A program made the position numbers and the translations under genes. A DNA stretch of 64,000 nucleotides. It comes from Flavobacterium sp. Root901 (GTDB taxonomy: Bacteria; Bacteroidota; Bacteroidia; Flavobacteriales; Flavobacteriaceae). The stretch lies in NCBI RefSeq assembly GCF_001429765.1, contig NZ_LMJB01000006.1, forward strand, positions 248,001 to 312,000, in the 5' to 3' direction. This document shows positions 52,721 to 60,357 of this stretch, piece by piece. The notes under the pieces are model-generated. The model was given only the letters and a program-made list of their open reading frames with translations. It was not told the origin of the DNA and did no database searches. Numbering within the stretch: position 1 is the stretch's first letter; every line of letters starts with the position of its first letter.

Positions 52721-53023
52721 TTATTTTTTATTTTCAAAAACCGTTTCAAAATGTTCTACAATTGGAAACGGTTCATAATAATGATGTAAAATCTTTTTCC
52801 ACTCCAAATACGCTTTAGAAGTTCTAAAACCTACTGTATGATTTTCTAAAGTATTCCAATCTACCAACAAAAGATATTTATTTTCGACCTCAAGACATTT
52901 CTCTAAACGATGTCCTAAATAACCGTCGATTGAGGAAATATATTGGCTTGCTTTCGCAAAATCAGTTTCAAATTGACTTGCCAAATTAGGTTTTACATAC
53001 AAAAATACTGCTTCCAGAATCAT
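52721..53023 (-). CDS. ABM-type (antibiotic biosynthesis monooxygenase) ferredoxin-like protein
   Basis: 100 residues. The dimeric alpha/beta ABM fold is suggested by EAVFLYVKPNLASQFETDFAKASQYISSIDGYLGHRLEKCLE (strand, helix, conserved GYLGHRL) and YLLLVDWNTLENHTVGFRTSKAYLEWKKILHHYYEP. Family members are small monooxygenases or heme-binding proteins of unclear substrate; no chemistry is assigned. It stands alone between rlmH and the adenosine deaminase gene. Confidence 0.8.
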   Translation of the reverse strand: MILEAVFLYVKPNLASQFETDFAKASQYISSIDGYLGHRLEKCLEVENKYLLLVDWNTLENHTVGFRTSKAYLEWKKILHHYYEPFPIVEHFETVFENKK

Positions 53024-53118
53024 ATTATATATTTAAAAATATCTGCCAAATCTGCAAATTCTGTTTTATTTTAAAAATCAGTGACAATCAGTTTAACCCT
53101 TTTAATTGGCGTGCCAAT

Positions 53119-54537
53119 TTAGTTTTTAGAAAATTTATCTTCAAAAGCTTTAAAACGATTATCCAAATCTTTCAACAACTGTTTTTTAACCGATTCATCC
53201 TGAATAAAACTGTAATTGATACTGTTGTAAACATATTGTTTTATTATGGCATACGAAACGTCCGGATATCTTTTGGCTAATAAAACATATTGCTCTGTCA
53301 TATTGCTTCTTAAAATCCCTGCATCATCTGTGCTGATTACAATTGGCACATTAAATTCTTTGTAAAGCGTAAACGGGTGTCTGTTTTCTTTAACCTTCAG
53401 TATAAACTCGTTACTCGCTAAATTGATCTCAACCGGAATATTATTTTTAGACATATATCTCAGTAAATCGTATGAATTTGCTTCATATGCCATATCAACT
53501 CCATGACCAATCCTGTTTGCGCCCGCAACATAAACCGCATCATTAATATGCCATGTTAAATCTTCGGGCTGCACCAAACCTAAAGTCAATTCGCCTGCAT
53601 GAAGCGTATATTTTACATCAGGAAATTTAGAATGGCAATATTTAAACATCACCATGTGAAGCCAGTAATCTTTCATTGAATTTTCTCCATGTTCCGGCGA
53701 TACAATGTTTACACCTGCAGTTAGTTTGCTTTCGTCTGACGAAATAAAGGCAATTACTAGATTTTTGAACAAATCTACAGGTTCCATAAAACGCAGTACA
53801 AAATTCTGATAACGCATTGTAAAACGTTCGTCGTCAATTTTTAAATCTTTGTGAAGTTTTGCGATGAAATTGGTATTGAAATCTTCAGCATATTTTTTGG
53901 CCTCTTTTTTCTGAAATGTTTTATACAATTCGTCTAAAAGTTTTAAAACTGCTTTTTCATCTTTTTGGCTTGCGGCCAGACGGAGTTTAGTATTAAAATC
54001 ACTTAAATCTGAAACATTCATGTCACACGGAATGGTGGACAATTGTGTTTCAATATAGCTTACATTTTCGGCAATGGCACGTTTTTTTAACTCAAGCATT
54101 CCTTCTGCAAAATGACCTTTAATAGCAGGTTCAAATTTCATGAAAGAATCAAAAAACAAATCATCTGAAGGTACAGAAACGCCGTTATAATCCTTAACCG
54201 ACCATGTCTGCATAACCTGCTGTTGATAATAGGAAAGTTTTCCATCATTTTTAAGAGAAGAAAAGGTCTGCCAGTTTCCTTTTGCAGGTTTGGTTTTAGA
54301 AACTTCCATGGATTCTAAATTCAAATAAAAATCTTCTGCAATGGCTCTTTCTAAAAGCGGTTCTGCATAAATTGATCCTGAAAAATGGTGGTGTAGATCG
54401 CCTCCTTTTGGCATTTGCTGAAAAAAAGCTGTTAAGAGAGCTTCATTATTTCTGATTTTTTCTAAATAACTTTCAGCCGATTGAGAAAAGCCGATTTGTG
54501 CTATAAAAATACAGAAAAGCGTAATTATCCTTGTCAT
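53119..54537 (-). CDS. Secreted adenosine deaminase
   Basis: 472 residues with a signal peptide (about 1-18). The metal-dependent deaminase barrel shows the zinc HxH in KGGDLHHHFSGSIY near 48, the YTLHAGELTLG His-Glu pair near 315, GHGVDMAY near 347, and the zinc Asp in VISTDDAGILRS near 410. A large N-terminal helical insert (residues 95-260) resembles the secreted, growth-factor-like ADA group more than the 330-residue cytoplasmic enzymes. Exported, it would deaminate extracellular adenosine to inosine for nucleoside scavenging. Confidence 0.9.
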   Translation of the reverse strand: MTRIITLFCIFIAQIGFSQSAESYLEKIRNNEALLTAFFQQMPKGGDLHHHFSGSIYAEPLLERAIAEDFYLNLESMEVSKTKPAKGNWQTFSSLKNDGKLSYYQQQVMQTWSVKDYNGVSVPSDDLFFDSFMKFEPAIKGHFAEGMLELKKRAIAENVSYIETQLSTIPCDMNVSDLSDFNTKLRLAASQKDEKAVLKLLDELYKTFQKKEAKKYAEDFNTNFIAKLHKDLKIDDERFTMRYQNFVLRFMEPVDLFKNLVIAFISSDESKLTAGVNIVSPEHGENSMKDYWLHMVMFKYCHSKFPDVKYTLHAGELTLGLVQPEDLTWHINDAVYVAGANRIGHGVDMAYEANSYDLLRYMSKNNIPVEINLASNEFILKVKENRHPFTLYKEFNVPIVISTDDAGILRSNMTEQYVLLAKRYPDVSYAIIKQYVYNSINYSFIQDESVKKQLLKDLDNRFKAFEDKFSKN

Positions 54538-54558
54538 ACTCTAAGTTTAAATTACATG

Positions 54559-54566
54559 CAAATATA
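54559..54566 (-). promoter_or_regulatory. -7 box TATATTTG of the adenosine deaminase gene
   Basis: TAnnTTTG match 21 bases before the ATG at 54537. Confidence 0.45.
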
Positions 54567-54647
54567 CTATTTTTATCTGAGGTTCAAAGTTACAAAGTTA
54601 CAGAGGCTCAAAGTTTAGAATAAATGATTAAGACAATTAAATAAAAA

Positions 54648-54667
54648 AGACGCACAGCGGTGCGTCT
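54648..54667. repeat. Second copy of the AGACGCAC...GTGCGTCT hairpin
   Basis: Arms of 8 bases identical to the palindrome at 10299-10318, with loop AGCG in place of TGCA. In the GNAT-adenosine deaminase spacer. Confidence 0.7.
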
Positions 54668-54718
54668 CTACAGTAAAAAATAATTCGTGTCTTTGCGTCT
54701 TCGTGGCAAAAAAAAACA

Positions 54719-54752
54719 CTTAGAACCTTAGCATCTCAGAACCGCAGAACCT
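54719..54752. repeat. Intergenic word CTTAGAACCTTAGCATC
   Basis: Second copy (15 of 17 bases) of the word at 13699-13715; adjacent copies (cagaaccgcagaacc) degrade into the GNAT stop. Preceded by another shared word, cgtgtctttgcgtcttcgtggc. Confidence 0.45.
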
Positions 54753-54755
54753 TTT

Positions 54756-55037
54756 TTACGAAAGCACATCTCTAATATCTTCAACCTTATCAAAAACACT
54801 TTTTGCAAAAGGACAAAGCGGAATAATTTTTACCTTATTTTTTCGGGCAAAATCTACAGTTGCCATCAGTAACTTTTTACCGACGCCTTTTCCGGCAAAA
54901 TCATCGCTCACTTCTGTATGGTCAATGATAAATTGAGAATCTCCTGCCCAGGTATATGTCATTTGTCCGGCTTGTTTTCCATCTTCTAAAGCTTCAAAAT
55001 AGCCTTTTTTAGGATCGTTTATATGTTGAATTTCCAT
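54756..55037 (-). CDS. Small GNAT N-acetyltransferase (YjdJ-type)
   Basis: 93 residues. The compact acetyltransferase domain shows QAGQMTYTWAGDSQFIIDHTEV, the acetyl-CoA loop DFAGKGVGKKLLMATVDFARKN near 43-65, and IIPLCPFAKSVFDK, where YjdJ-like proteins have a conserved C-P-F/Y motif. Substrate unknown. Starts six bases after the OsmC gene. Confidence 0.85.
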   Translation of the reverse strand: MEIQHINDPKKGYFEALEDGKQAGQMTYTWAGDSQFIIDHTEVSDDFAGKGVGKKLLMATVDFARKNKVKIIPLCPFAKSVFDKVEDIRDVLS

Positions 55038-55043
55038 TATTTT

Positions 55044-55439
55044 TTAGATTAAAGTTGTTTTAATTTCGATTGAATGCGTTAATGTTTTATGAATCGGACA
55101 GCTGTTTGCAATAGTTTCCAGACGCTGTCTCTGCGTTTCATCAACATCGCCAATTACTTCTATTCTTCTTGTAAATAAAGATACATTTCTTTCTGAATCC
55201 CTTTCAAAATCAATTTTCACATCAATTTCTTCTACATTCCATTGTTTACGATTAATGTACATTCGTAAAGTAATTACAGTACACGAAGCCAATGAAGCTG
55301 CTAAAAGTTCGGTTGGATTTAAACCTAAATTTTTCCCGCCCAATTCCTGTGGTTCATCAGAAATTAATACATTTTCTGATGCTGATTTTATTTCTGTGCG
55401 ATACAAACGCGTATCTATTTTTGCTGAAATTGTATCCAT
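55044..55439 (-). CDS. OsmC-family peroxide reductase
   Basis: 131 residues. The family's two redox cysteines are visible: LAASLASCTVITLRMYINRKQW near 50 and LETIANSCPIHKTLTHSIEI near 115, spaced as in OsmC/Ohr. It reduces organic hydroperoxides. Forms a run with pirin (2 bases upstream) and GNAT, so all three are probably one operon. Confidence 0.92.
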   Translation of the reverse strand: MDTISAKIDTRLYRTEIKSASENVLISDEPQELGGKNLGLNPTELLAASLASCTVITLRMYINRKQWNVEEIDVKIDFERDSERNVSLFTRRIEVIGDVDETQRQRLETIANSCPIHKTLTHSIEIKTTLI

Positions 55440-55441
55440 AA

Positions 55442-56323
55442 TTATTTGATTCTTGGTTCTGGTAAAGGAACAAATTCGGTTTCGCCCGGAACTTTTGGAA
55501 AAGTCTGTGCAGTCCAGTCTTGTTTGGCTTTTTCGATGAGGTTTTTATCAGATGAAACAAAATTCCAGAAGATAAAATGTTCTTCAGGAAAAGGTTGTCC
55601 GCCAAAAATGTAAACCGTTGAATTGGCGCTAATTTCAAACTCGCACAATGTACTGTCGTTGGTAATTAAAATTTGTTTTGGATCGTAAATATGTTCGCCG
55701 CTTTTAATGCTTCCTTCTAAAATATACAAACCGCTTTCGCCAAATAAATGATGTCCAATGTTTATTTTTTTAGCTTCGGTACTTTTAATTTCAATAAAAT
55801 AAAGCGGACTGTAAACAGGAACCGGAGATTTTTTTTCAAAAGCTTCACCTGCAATTAACTTGTACGAAACACCGTCTTCTTCCCAAGCCGGAATATCATC
55901 GGCTTCAACATGCGTAAAATTCGGATCCATTTGTTCTAATTCCTTTGGAAGCGCCACCCAAATCTGCAATCCGTGAAGCATTTTGTCTGAATGTCTTAAA
56001 TATTCCGGAGTTCTTTCAGAGTGAACAATTCCTTTTCCTGCCGTCATCCAGTTTACGGCGCCTGGTTTTATTTCGAGTTCTGTTCCTAAACTATCGCGGT
56101 GCATAATGCTTCCTTCAAACAAAAAAGTAAGTGTTGAAAGTCCGATATGCGGATGCGGCGGAACATCCATATTTTCATGGTCACTTAAATGCGCAGGTCC
56201 CATATGATCGATAAATACAAATGGCCCAACAGCTCTTTTTTCGCGGAAAGGCAATAATCTGCCCACCATAAAATTGCCAATATTGGCAGCACGTTCTTCA
56301 ATAATTAAACTGATATTTGACAT
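55442..56323 (-). CDS. Pirin-family bicupin
   Basis: 293 residues, two cupin domains. The metal site of pirins is visible: PPHPHIGLSTLTFLFEGSIMHRDSLG near 57 and GKGIVHSERTPE near 97 (His, His, His, Glu). Some pirins act as quercetin dioxygenases or regulators; here the role is unknown. It is first of the pirin-OsmC-GNAT group; a -7 box lies upstream. Confidence 0.92.
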   Translation of the reverse strand: MSNISLIIEERAANIGNFMVGRLLPFREKRAVGPFVFIDHMGPAHLSDHENMDVPPHPHIGLSTLTFLFEGSIMHRDSLGTELEIKPGAVNWMTAGKGIVHSERTPEYLRHSDKMLHGLQIWVALPKELEQMDPNFTHVEADDIPAWEEDGVSYKLIAGEAFEKKSPVPVYSPLYFIEIKSTEAKKINIGHHLFGESGLYILEGSIKSGEHIYDPKQILITNDSTLCEFEISANSTVYIFGGQPFPEEHFIFWNFVSSDKNLIEKAKQDWTAQTFPKVPGETEFVPLPEPRIK

Positions 56324-56343
56324 GTGGTATTTTTTAGTTGAAA

Positions 56344-56351
56344 CAAAAGTA
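56344..56351 (-). promoter_or_regulatory. -7 box TACTTTTG of the pirin operon
   Basis: TAnnTTTG match 21 bases before the pirin ATG. Confidence 0.5.
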
Positions 56352-56458
56352 AACTGATTGTCTTTGTCTGTAACTTAATTTAGGTTAAGAAAAGTTTTCT
56401 TTGATTTTTGTGTTATAAAAATAGGAAAAATTGCTGATTTTTCAATTCGTATTTATTT

Positions 56459-56530
56459 TGTCAGGCTGAGCGAAGTCGAAGCTTCATAAAGTGATTCAGC
56501 ATGGGGGCTTCGACTTCGCTCAGCCTGACA
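56459..56530. repeat. 24-base perfect inverted repeat, 24-base loop
   Basis: Arms at 56459-56482 and 56507-56530 are exact reverse complements (starting TGTCAGGCTGAGCGAAGTCG). Much more GC-rich than the surroundings. It lies between the AlkD-type gene stop and the pirin gene, and resembles a dispersed REP-like unit in flavobacterial genomes. Confidence 0.85.
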
Positions 56531-56560
56531 TTCTTTGTGTAGAAAAAATAAAATCTATGT

Positions 56561-57661
56561 TTAATCAATCAATTCAAACTCAAGAGCTTCACTTTCAGTT
56601 CCATTAATAATAATCGACAATTGATGAATTCCGGTATGAAAAACACGAGTTGTAATTAATTTAAAAGACTGGTTTCTTTCAATCTTCGTTAATTGATTGG
56701 GATGATAAATTTTCTCGCTGATTTTGAAGACTTTCTTCGCCAGATGACCTTTTGCTTTTTTATAATGAACAGCATATTCTAAACGAACCGTTTTAGATTC
56801 TTCATTCTTATTATTTAAGTGAAAATGAAACTGCAGATAATCTCCAATTTTTACTTTCGGTGTTTTGATTTCGAAAGATGAAAGTTCGATATTAGTACTT
56901 TCCAAACCATAATGATTCAGAATTTCAGGATGCCCCTGTTTTAATAAAGTTCGGCAGCCGTGTTTTATAATTGCATCTGTTTCTTTGGTTTGGCCTTTCC
57001 AGCGGGAAGCAATTTCCAATACAATCTGCGGATTATCTTTTGCAATATCATTTAAGTTATTTGCAACGCTTCTGCGAACATATTCTGATGGATCGTTTTT
57101 TAGATTTTCTAAAATTGGCAGGATAGAAGAAGGATCTTTTTTAAGAAAAGGAATTGCCATTGCCCACGGTAATCTTGGGCGCGAACCTTCGCTGGCTAAT
57201 CTTCGGACATGATGATTTTCGTGCAATGACCATTTTGTCATTTCGGCAGTCATTTGTTCTTTATATTTTAAAATAAAGGGACGAACAGCAAATTCACAGC
57301 TTATAAATTGCGTTATGGAAACAAAGGCTTTCGCCGAGGTTTCAAAATCATCTAAGCCATACATTTCGATATAATCTGCAAAAAAAATGAAAGCCAGATT
57401 GCCTTCTGTAAAACTGTTTTTCTTTAATCTTTCAATAATTTTGTCAATTAAAATAACAGCTTCGGAGAAATTTTGAGGCATAAATTGATGAAGCACAATT
57501 GTTGTATGTTTCATTCGGTCTTTCCATTCTTTTTGTGCAAAATCACCTTCGTAAATTTTCTCAATAAATTTTTGTCTGCTGAATGACGGATGCACTTCGG
57601 CGACAGCCTGACTAAATTTTTCGTAAAAAGAAACCGAGTAAATATCTTTAATTAATCCCAT
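56561..57661 (-). CDS. AlkD-type DNA alkylation repair HEAT protein
   Basis: 366 residues. Residues about 40-235 are HEAT-like helical pairs with the DNA_alkylation family pattern: MKHTTIVLHQFMP, FFADYIEMYGLDDFETSAKAFVSI, WSLHENHHVRRLASEGSRPRLPWA and NLKNDPSEYVRRSVANNLNDIAKDNPQIVLEIASRW. The C-terminal 110 residues form a beta-rich domain (KVKIGDYLQFHFHLNNKNEE, HTGIHQLSIIINGTESEALEFEL) outside the plain AlkD fold. It may excise alkylated bases or only bind DNA; the fused C-terminal domain is a variation whose role is unknown. Confidence 0.85.
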   Translation of the reverse strand: MGLIKDIYSVSFYEKFSQAVAEVHPSFSRQKFIEKIYEGDFAQKEWKDRMKHTTIVLHQFMPQNFSEAVILIDKIIERLKKNSFTEGNLAFIFFADYIEMYGLDDFETSAKAFVSITQFISCEFAVRPFILKYKEQMTAEMTKWSLHENHHVRRLASEGSRPRLPWAMAIPFLKKDPSSILPILENLKNDPSEYVRRSVANNLNDIAKDNPQIVLEIASRWKGQTKETDAIIKHGCRTLLKQGHPEILNHYGLESTNIELSSFEIKTPKVKIGDYLQFHFHLNNKNEESKTVRLEYAVHYKKAKGHLAKKVFKISEKIYHPNQLTKIERNQSFKLITTRVFHTGIHQLSIIINGTESEALEFELID

Positions 57662-57681
57662 GATTTTGTTTGAATAAACTT

Positions 57682-57689
57682 CAAAGGTA
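57682..57689 (-). promoter_or_regulatory. -7 box TACCTTTG of the AlkD-type gene
   Basis: Exact TAnnTTTG match 21 bases before the ATG at 57661. Confidence 0.6.
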
Positions 57690-58055
57690 TCTAATGTTTT
57701 CTAAATTTTGTTAGTGTTTTGTAGAGAAAATTTAAACACATAGTAACATAGATTTTATAAAGCGTATTGAAAAAGGTTATAGGAAAAATCTAGATTTTCA
57801 CACATAGTTTGATGTGTTTAAGCTATGTGCATTGATGTAAGTGAAATGTCTTTTTTAAGATGTCAAAAAACTATGATTCGATGTGTTTAAGAAAAAGCCA
57901 CAGATTATAAAGATTGGCACAAATTTTTTGAAATACATTTTAATCCTAACAATCTGTGGCTAATAAATTTAAGTTAATAAGAAACTTTTCGCAGAAAGGA
58001 AACTTTTAATTCCATAAAATATATCCTAATTTAGCATATTATTAAAAATTAAAAA
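57690..58055. other. Gene-free spacer before nadC
   Basis: No ORF or RNA gene seen. It holds GATGTGTTTAAG twice (57811-57822 and 57880-57891), an inverted CACATAG/CTATGTG pair (57801-57807 and 57823-57829), the GCCACAGATT inverted repeat, and an AT-rich nadC leader. Divergent promoters must lie here. Confidence 0.55.
57897..57960. repeat. Inverted repeat GCCACAGATT / AATCTGTGGC, second copy
   Basis: Arms at 57897-57906 and 57951-57960, identical to the pair at 52660-52711, with a 44-base loop. Confidence 0.65.
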
Positions 58056-58913
58056 ATGATAAGCGAAGCTCAATTTCAAGCAGAATTACAACTTTTGATA
58101 AGTAATGCCATTAGGGAAGATGTTGGTACAGGTGATTACAGTTCACTTGCCTGCATTCCGGAGACTGCTCACGGGCAGGCAAAATTATTGGTAAAAGATC
58201 AGGGAATAATTGCCGGAGTTGAACTTGCTAAACTGATATTTGAACATGTAGATCCAAAATTAAAAGTAAAAACTTTTATAGAAGACGGGACGCATGTAGA
58301 ATATGGAGAAGTCGTTTTTGAAGTTTCGGGAAGTTCCCAGTCTATTTTAAAAGCCGAAAGAGTTGTTTTAAACACTATGCAGCGTATGTCTGCGATTGCA
58401 ACAAAAACAAATCAATACGTGCAGCTTTTAGAAGGAACCGGTGCTAAAATTTTGGATACCCGCAAAACAACGCCAAATTTCAGAGCGGCAGAAAAATGGG
58501 CCGTAAAAATAGGAGGAGGAGAAAATCACCGTTTTGCGCTTTATGATATGGTAATGTTAAAAGACAACCATATTGATTTTGCAGGAGGAATTACACGCGC
58601 TATTGCCAAAACAAAAGAATATTTAAAAGAAAATAAACTCGACCTGAAAATTATTGTTGAAGCCCGTAATCTTGATGAAATCAGGGAAATTTTGCTGAGT
58701 GACGGCGTTCACAGGATTCTGATTGACAATTTTAATTATGAAGATACTAAAACGGCGGTAAATTTAATTGGTAAAAAATGCCAGACAGAATCTTCGGGAA
58801 ATATTAATGAAAAAACAATTCGCGAATATGCCTTATGTGGTGTAAATTATATTTCATCGGGAGCTTTGACACATTCTGTTTATAATATGGATTTGAGTTT
58901 AAAAGCCTTTTAG
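58056..58913 (+). CDS. nadC: Nicotinate-nucleotide pyrophosphorylase (quinolinate phosphoribosyltransferase)
   Basis: 285 residues, full length. Conserved blocks are REDVGTGDYSSLACIP near 19, AERVVLNTMQRMSAIATKTNQYV near 100, ILDTRKTTPNFRAAEKWAVKIGGGENHR near 130, MVMLKDNHIDFAGG near 165, VEARNLDEI near 205 and ALTHSVYNMDLSLK at the end. It makes nicotinate mononucleotide from quinolinate in NAD synthesis. The yihY gene follows after 78 bases. Confidence 0.97.
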   Translation: MISEAQFQAELQLLISNAIREDVGTGDYSSLACIPETAHGQAKLLVKDQGIIAGVELAKLIFEHVDPKLKVKTFIEDGTHVEYGEVVFEVSGSSQSILKAERVVLNTMQRMSAIATKTNQYVQLLEGTGAKILDTRKTTPNFRAAEKWAVKIGGGENHRFALYDMVMLKDNHIDFAGGITRAIAKTKEYLKENKLDLKIIVEARNLDEIREILLSDGVHRILIDNFNYEDTKTAVNLIGKKCQTESSGNINEKTIREYALCGVNYISSGALTHSVYNMDLSLKAF

Positions 58914-58991
58914 AAATTATTAGTTAAGAATTTTGAGTGAAACTAAGTTTTAAATCTAAAATCTAAACTCAACAATCTAAAATCAGAATAT

Positions 58992-59915
58992 ATGTCGAAA
59001 GAGATAGAAGAGCGGATTGAGAAACTGCCTGTAATACGTAATCTGGCCCGGCTTTTTAAAAGAATAAAACTCCCTTGGTTAGAGGGATTTTCTTTGTATG
59101 ATTTACTTGAAATGTACACTTTAGGAATTATTGAAGGTGCTTTTTCATATCATGCAAGTGCGGTTTCTTTTAGCTTTTTTATGGCTTTGTTTCCTTTTGC
59201 GTTATTCATTTTAAACTTAATTCCGTTTATTCCGATAGATAATTTTCAGGAAGATTTCTTGCAGTTCGTTCAGCAGAGTGTTCCTCCAAATACTTACGAC
59301 GCGATCAGTAAAATTATCAGCGATATCTTAAATAATAGTCACTCCGGATTGTTGTCATCGGGGTTTTTGCTTTCAATTTTTTTAATGGCAAATGGTATTA
59401 ACGGAATTCTCAGCGGTTTCGAATCTTCTAAGCATGTTTTTGATAAACGTGGTTTTTTCAGCCAGTATTTGGTTGCCCTGGCAATATCACTTGTCATGAC
59501 CGTGATCTTGTTTGTAACTGTTGCTACAATTGTTGTTTTTGAGGTTTTTATTCAAAAAACAATTATTCAGGATGTATTAAGCGACCGGATTCCGCTTATT
59601 ATTTTAGGACGATATTTATTTGTTATTTTAATGATTTTGATAACATCTTCAATATTATTGCGTTATGGTACAAGACAGTACAATAAAGTATCATTTATAA
59701 GCATCGGATCTGTTTTTACAACCATCCTGATTGTTATATCTTCGTTCTTTTTTGGGATTTGGGTTATAAAATTCTCAAAATATAACGAACTTTATGGTTC
59801 TATTGGTACATTATTAATTCTAATGTTTTATATTTGGATAAACTGTATGATTCTGCTTTTAGGGTTCGAATTGAATGCTTCTATCAGAAAATTAAAACAA
59901 AAAAAAAATAAATAG
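58992..59915 (+). CDS. YihY/BrkB-family membrane protein
   Basis: 307 residues with about six membrane helices (including VSFSFFMALFPFALFILNLIPF, YLVALAISLVMTVILFVTVATIVVF, IGSVFTTILIVISSFFFGIWVI and LLILMFYIWINCMILLLGFELNA). The YihY fold is clear: a soluble N-terminal helix, then EGAFSYHASAVSFSFF, a conserved acidic loop and the final LGFELNA. Formerly mislabelled RNase BN. Transport function is unproven. Gene order nadC-yihY fits a stable housekeeping arrangement. Confidence 0.9.
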   Translation: MSKEIEERIEKLPVIRNLARLFKRIKLPWLEGFSLYDLLEMYTLGIIEGAFSYHASAVSFSFFMALFPFALFILNLIPFIPIDNFQEDFLQFVQQSVPPNTYDAISKIISDILNNSHSGLLSSGFLLSIFLMANGINGILSGFESSKHVFDKRGFFSQYLVALAISLVMTVILFVTVATIVVFEVFIQKTIIQDVLSDRIPLIILGRYLFVILMILITSSILLRYGTRQYNKVSFISIGSVFTTILIVISSFFFGIWVIKFSKYNELYGSIGTLLILMFYIWINCMILLLGFELNASIRKLKQKKNK

Positions 59916-59916
59916 T

Positions 59917-60345
59917 ATGAAAAATTGGATGTTAACGATTGGTGTATTTTTCTTTGCAATGAGTATTCAGGCTCAAAGTGTTATAGGAAAATGGAAGACC
60001 ATTGATGATGAAACAGGCGAAGCTAAATCGGTAGTTGAGATTTACGAAAAATCAGGAAAAATTTACGGAAAGGTTGTAGAAATACTTCGCGAAAGTCACA
60101 GAAAAGATATTTGTGTAAAGTGTGAAGGAGCAGAAAAAAATAAACCAATTTTAGGAATGGTTATCATAAACGGTCTTAAAAAAGACGGTTCAGAATACAA
60201 TGGAGGCAGCATTTTAGATCCTACAAGCGGTAAAAAGTATAAATGCTATATTTCATTAGAATCTGCAGATAAATTAAAACTTCGCGGCTATGTTGGAATT
60301 TCTATAATGGGCAGAACACAATACTGGACGCGAGTTAAAAATTAA
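59917..60345 (+). CDS. DUF2147 exported protein
   Basis: 142 residues with a signal peptide (MKNWMLTIGVFFFAMSIQAQ). The DUF2147 domain spans the rest: VIGKWKTIDDETGEAKSVVEIYEKSGKIYGKVVE, an internal cysteine pair in DICVKCEG, KPILGMVIINGLKKDGSEYNGGSILDP and the C-terminal GRTQYWTRV. Periplasmic; function unknown. One base after yihY and 12 before the beta-lactamase, so it is part of the same transcript. Confidence 0.88.
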   Translation: MKNWMLTIGVFFFAMSIQAQSVIGKWKTIDDETGEAKSVVEIYEKSGKIYGKVVEILRESHRKDICVKCEGAEKNKPILGMVIINGLKKDGSEYNGGSILDPTSGKKYKCYISLESADKLKLRGYVGISIMGRTQYWTRVKN

Positions 60346-60357
60346 TTTAAATACTAC

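Noticed and set aside
57915..57930. Another TGGCAC-type sigma54 promoter before nadC (TTGGCACAAATTTTTTGAAA)
   Set aside because: The TTG is two bases too far from the GG, and the word lies in the loop of the GCCACAGATT inverted repeat.
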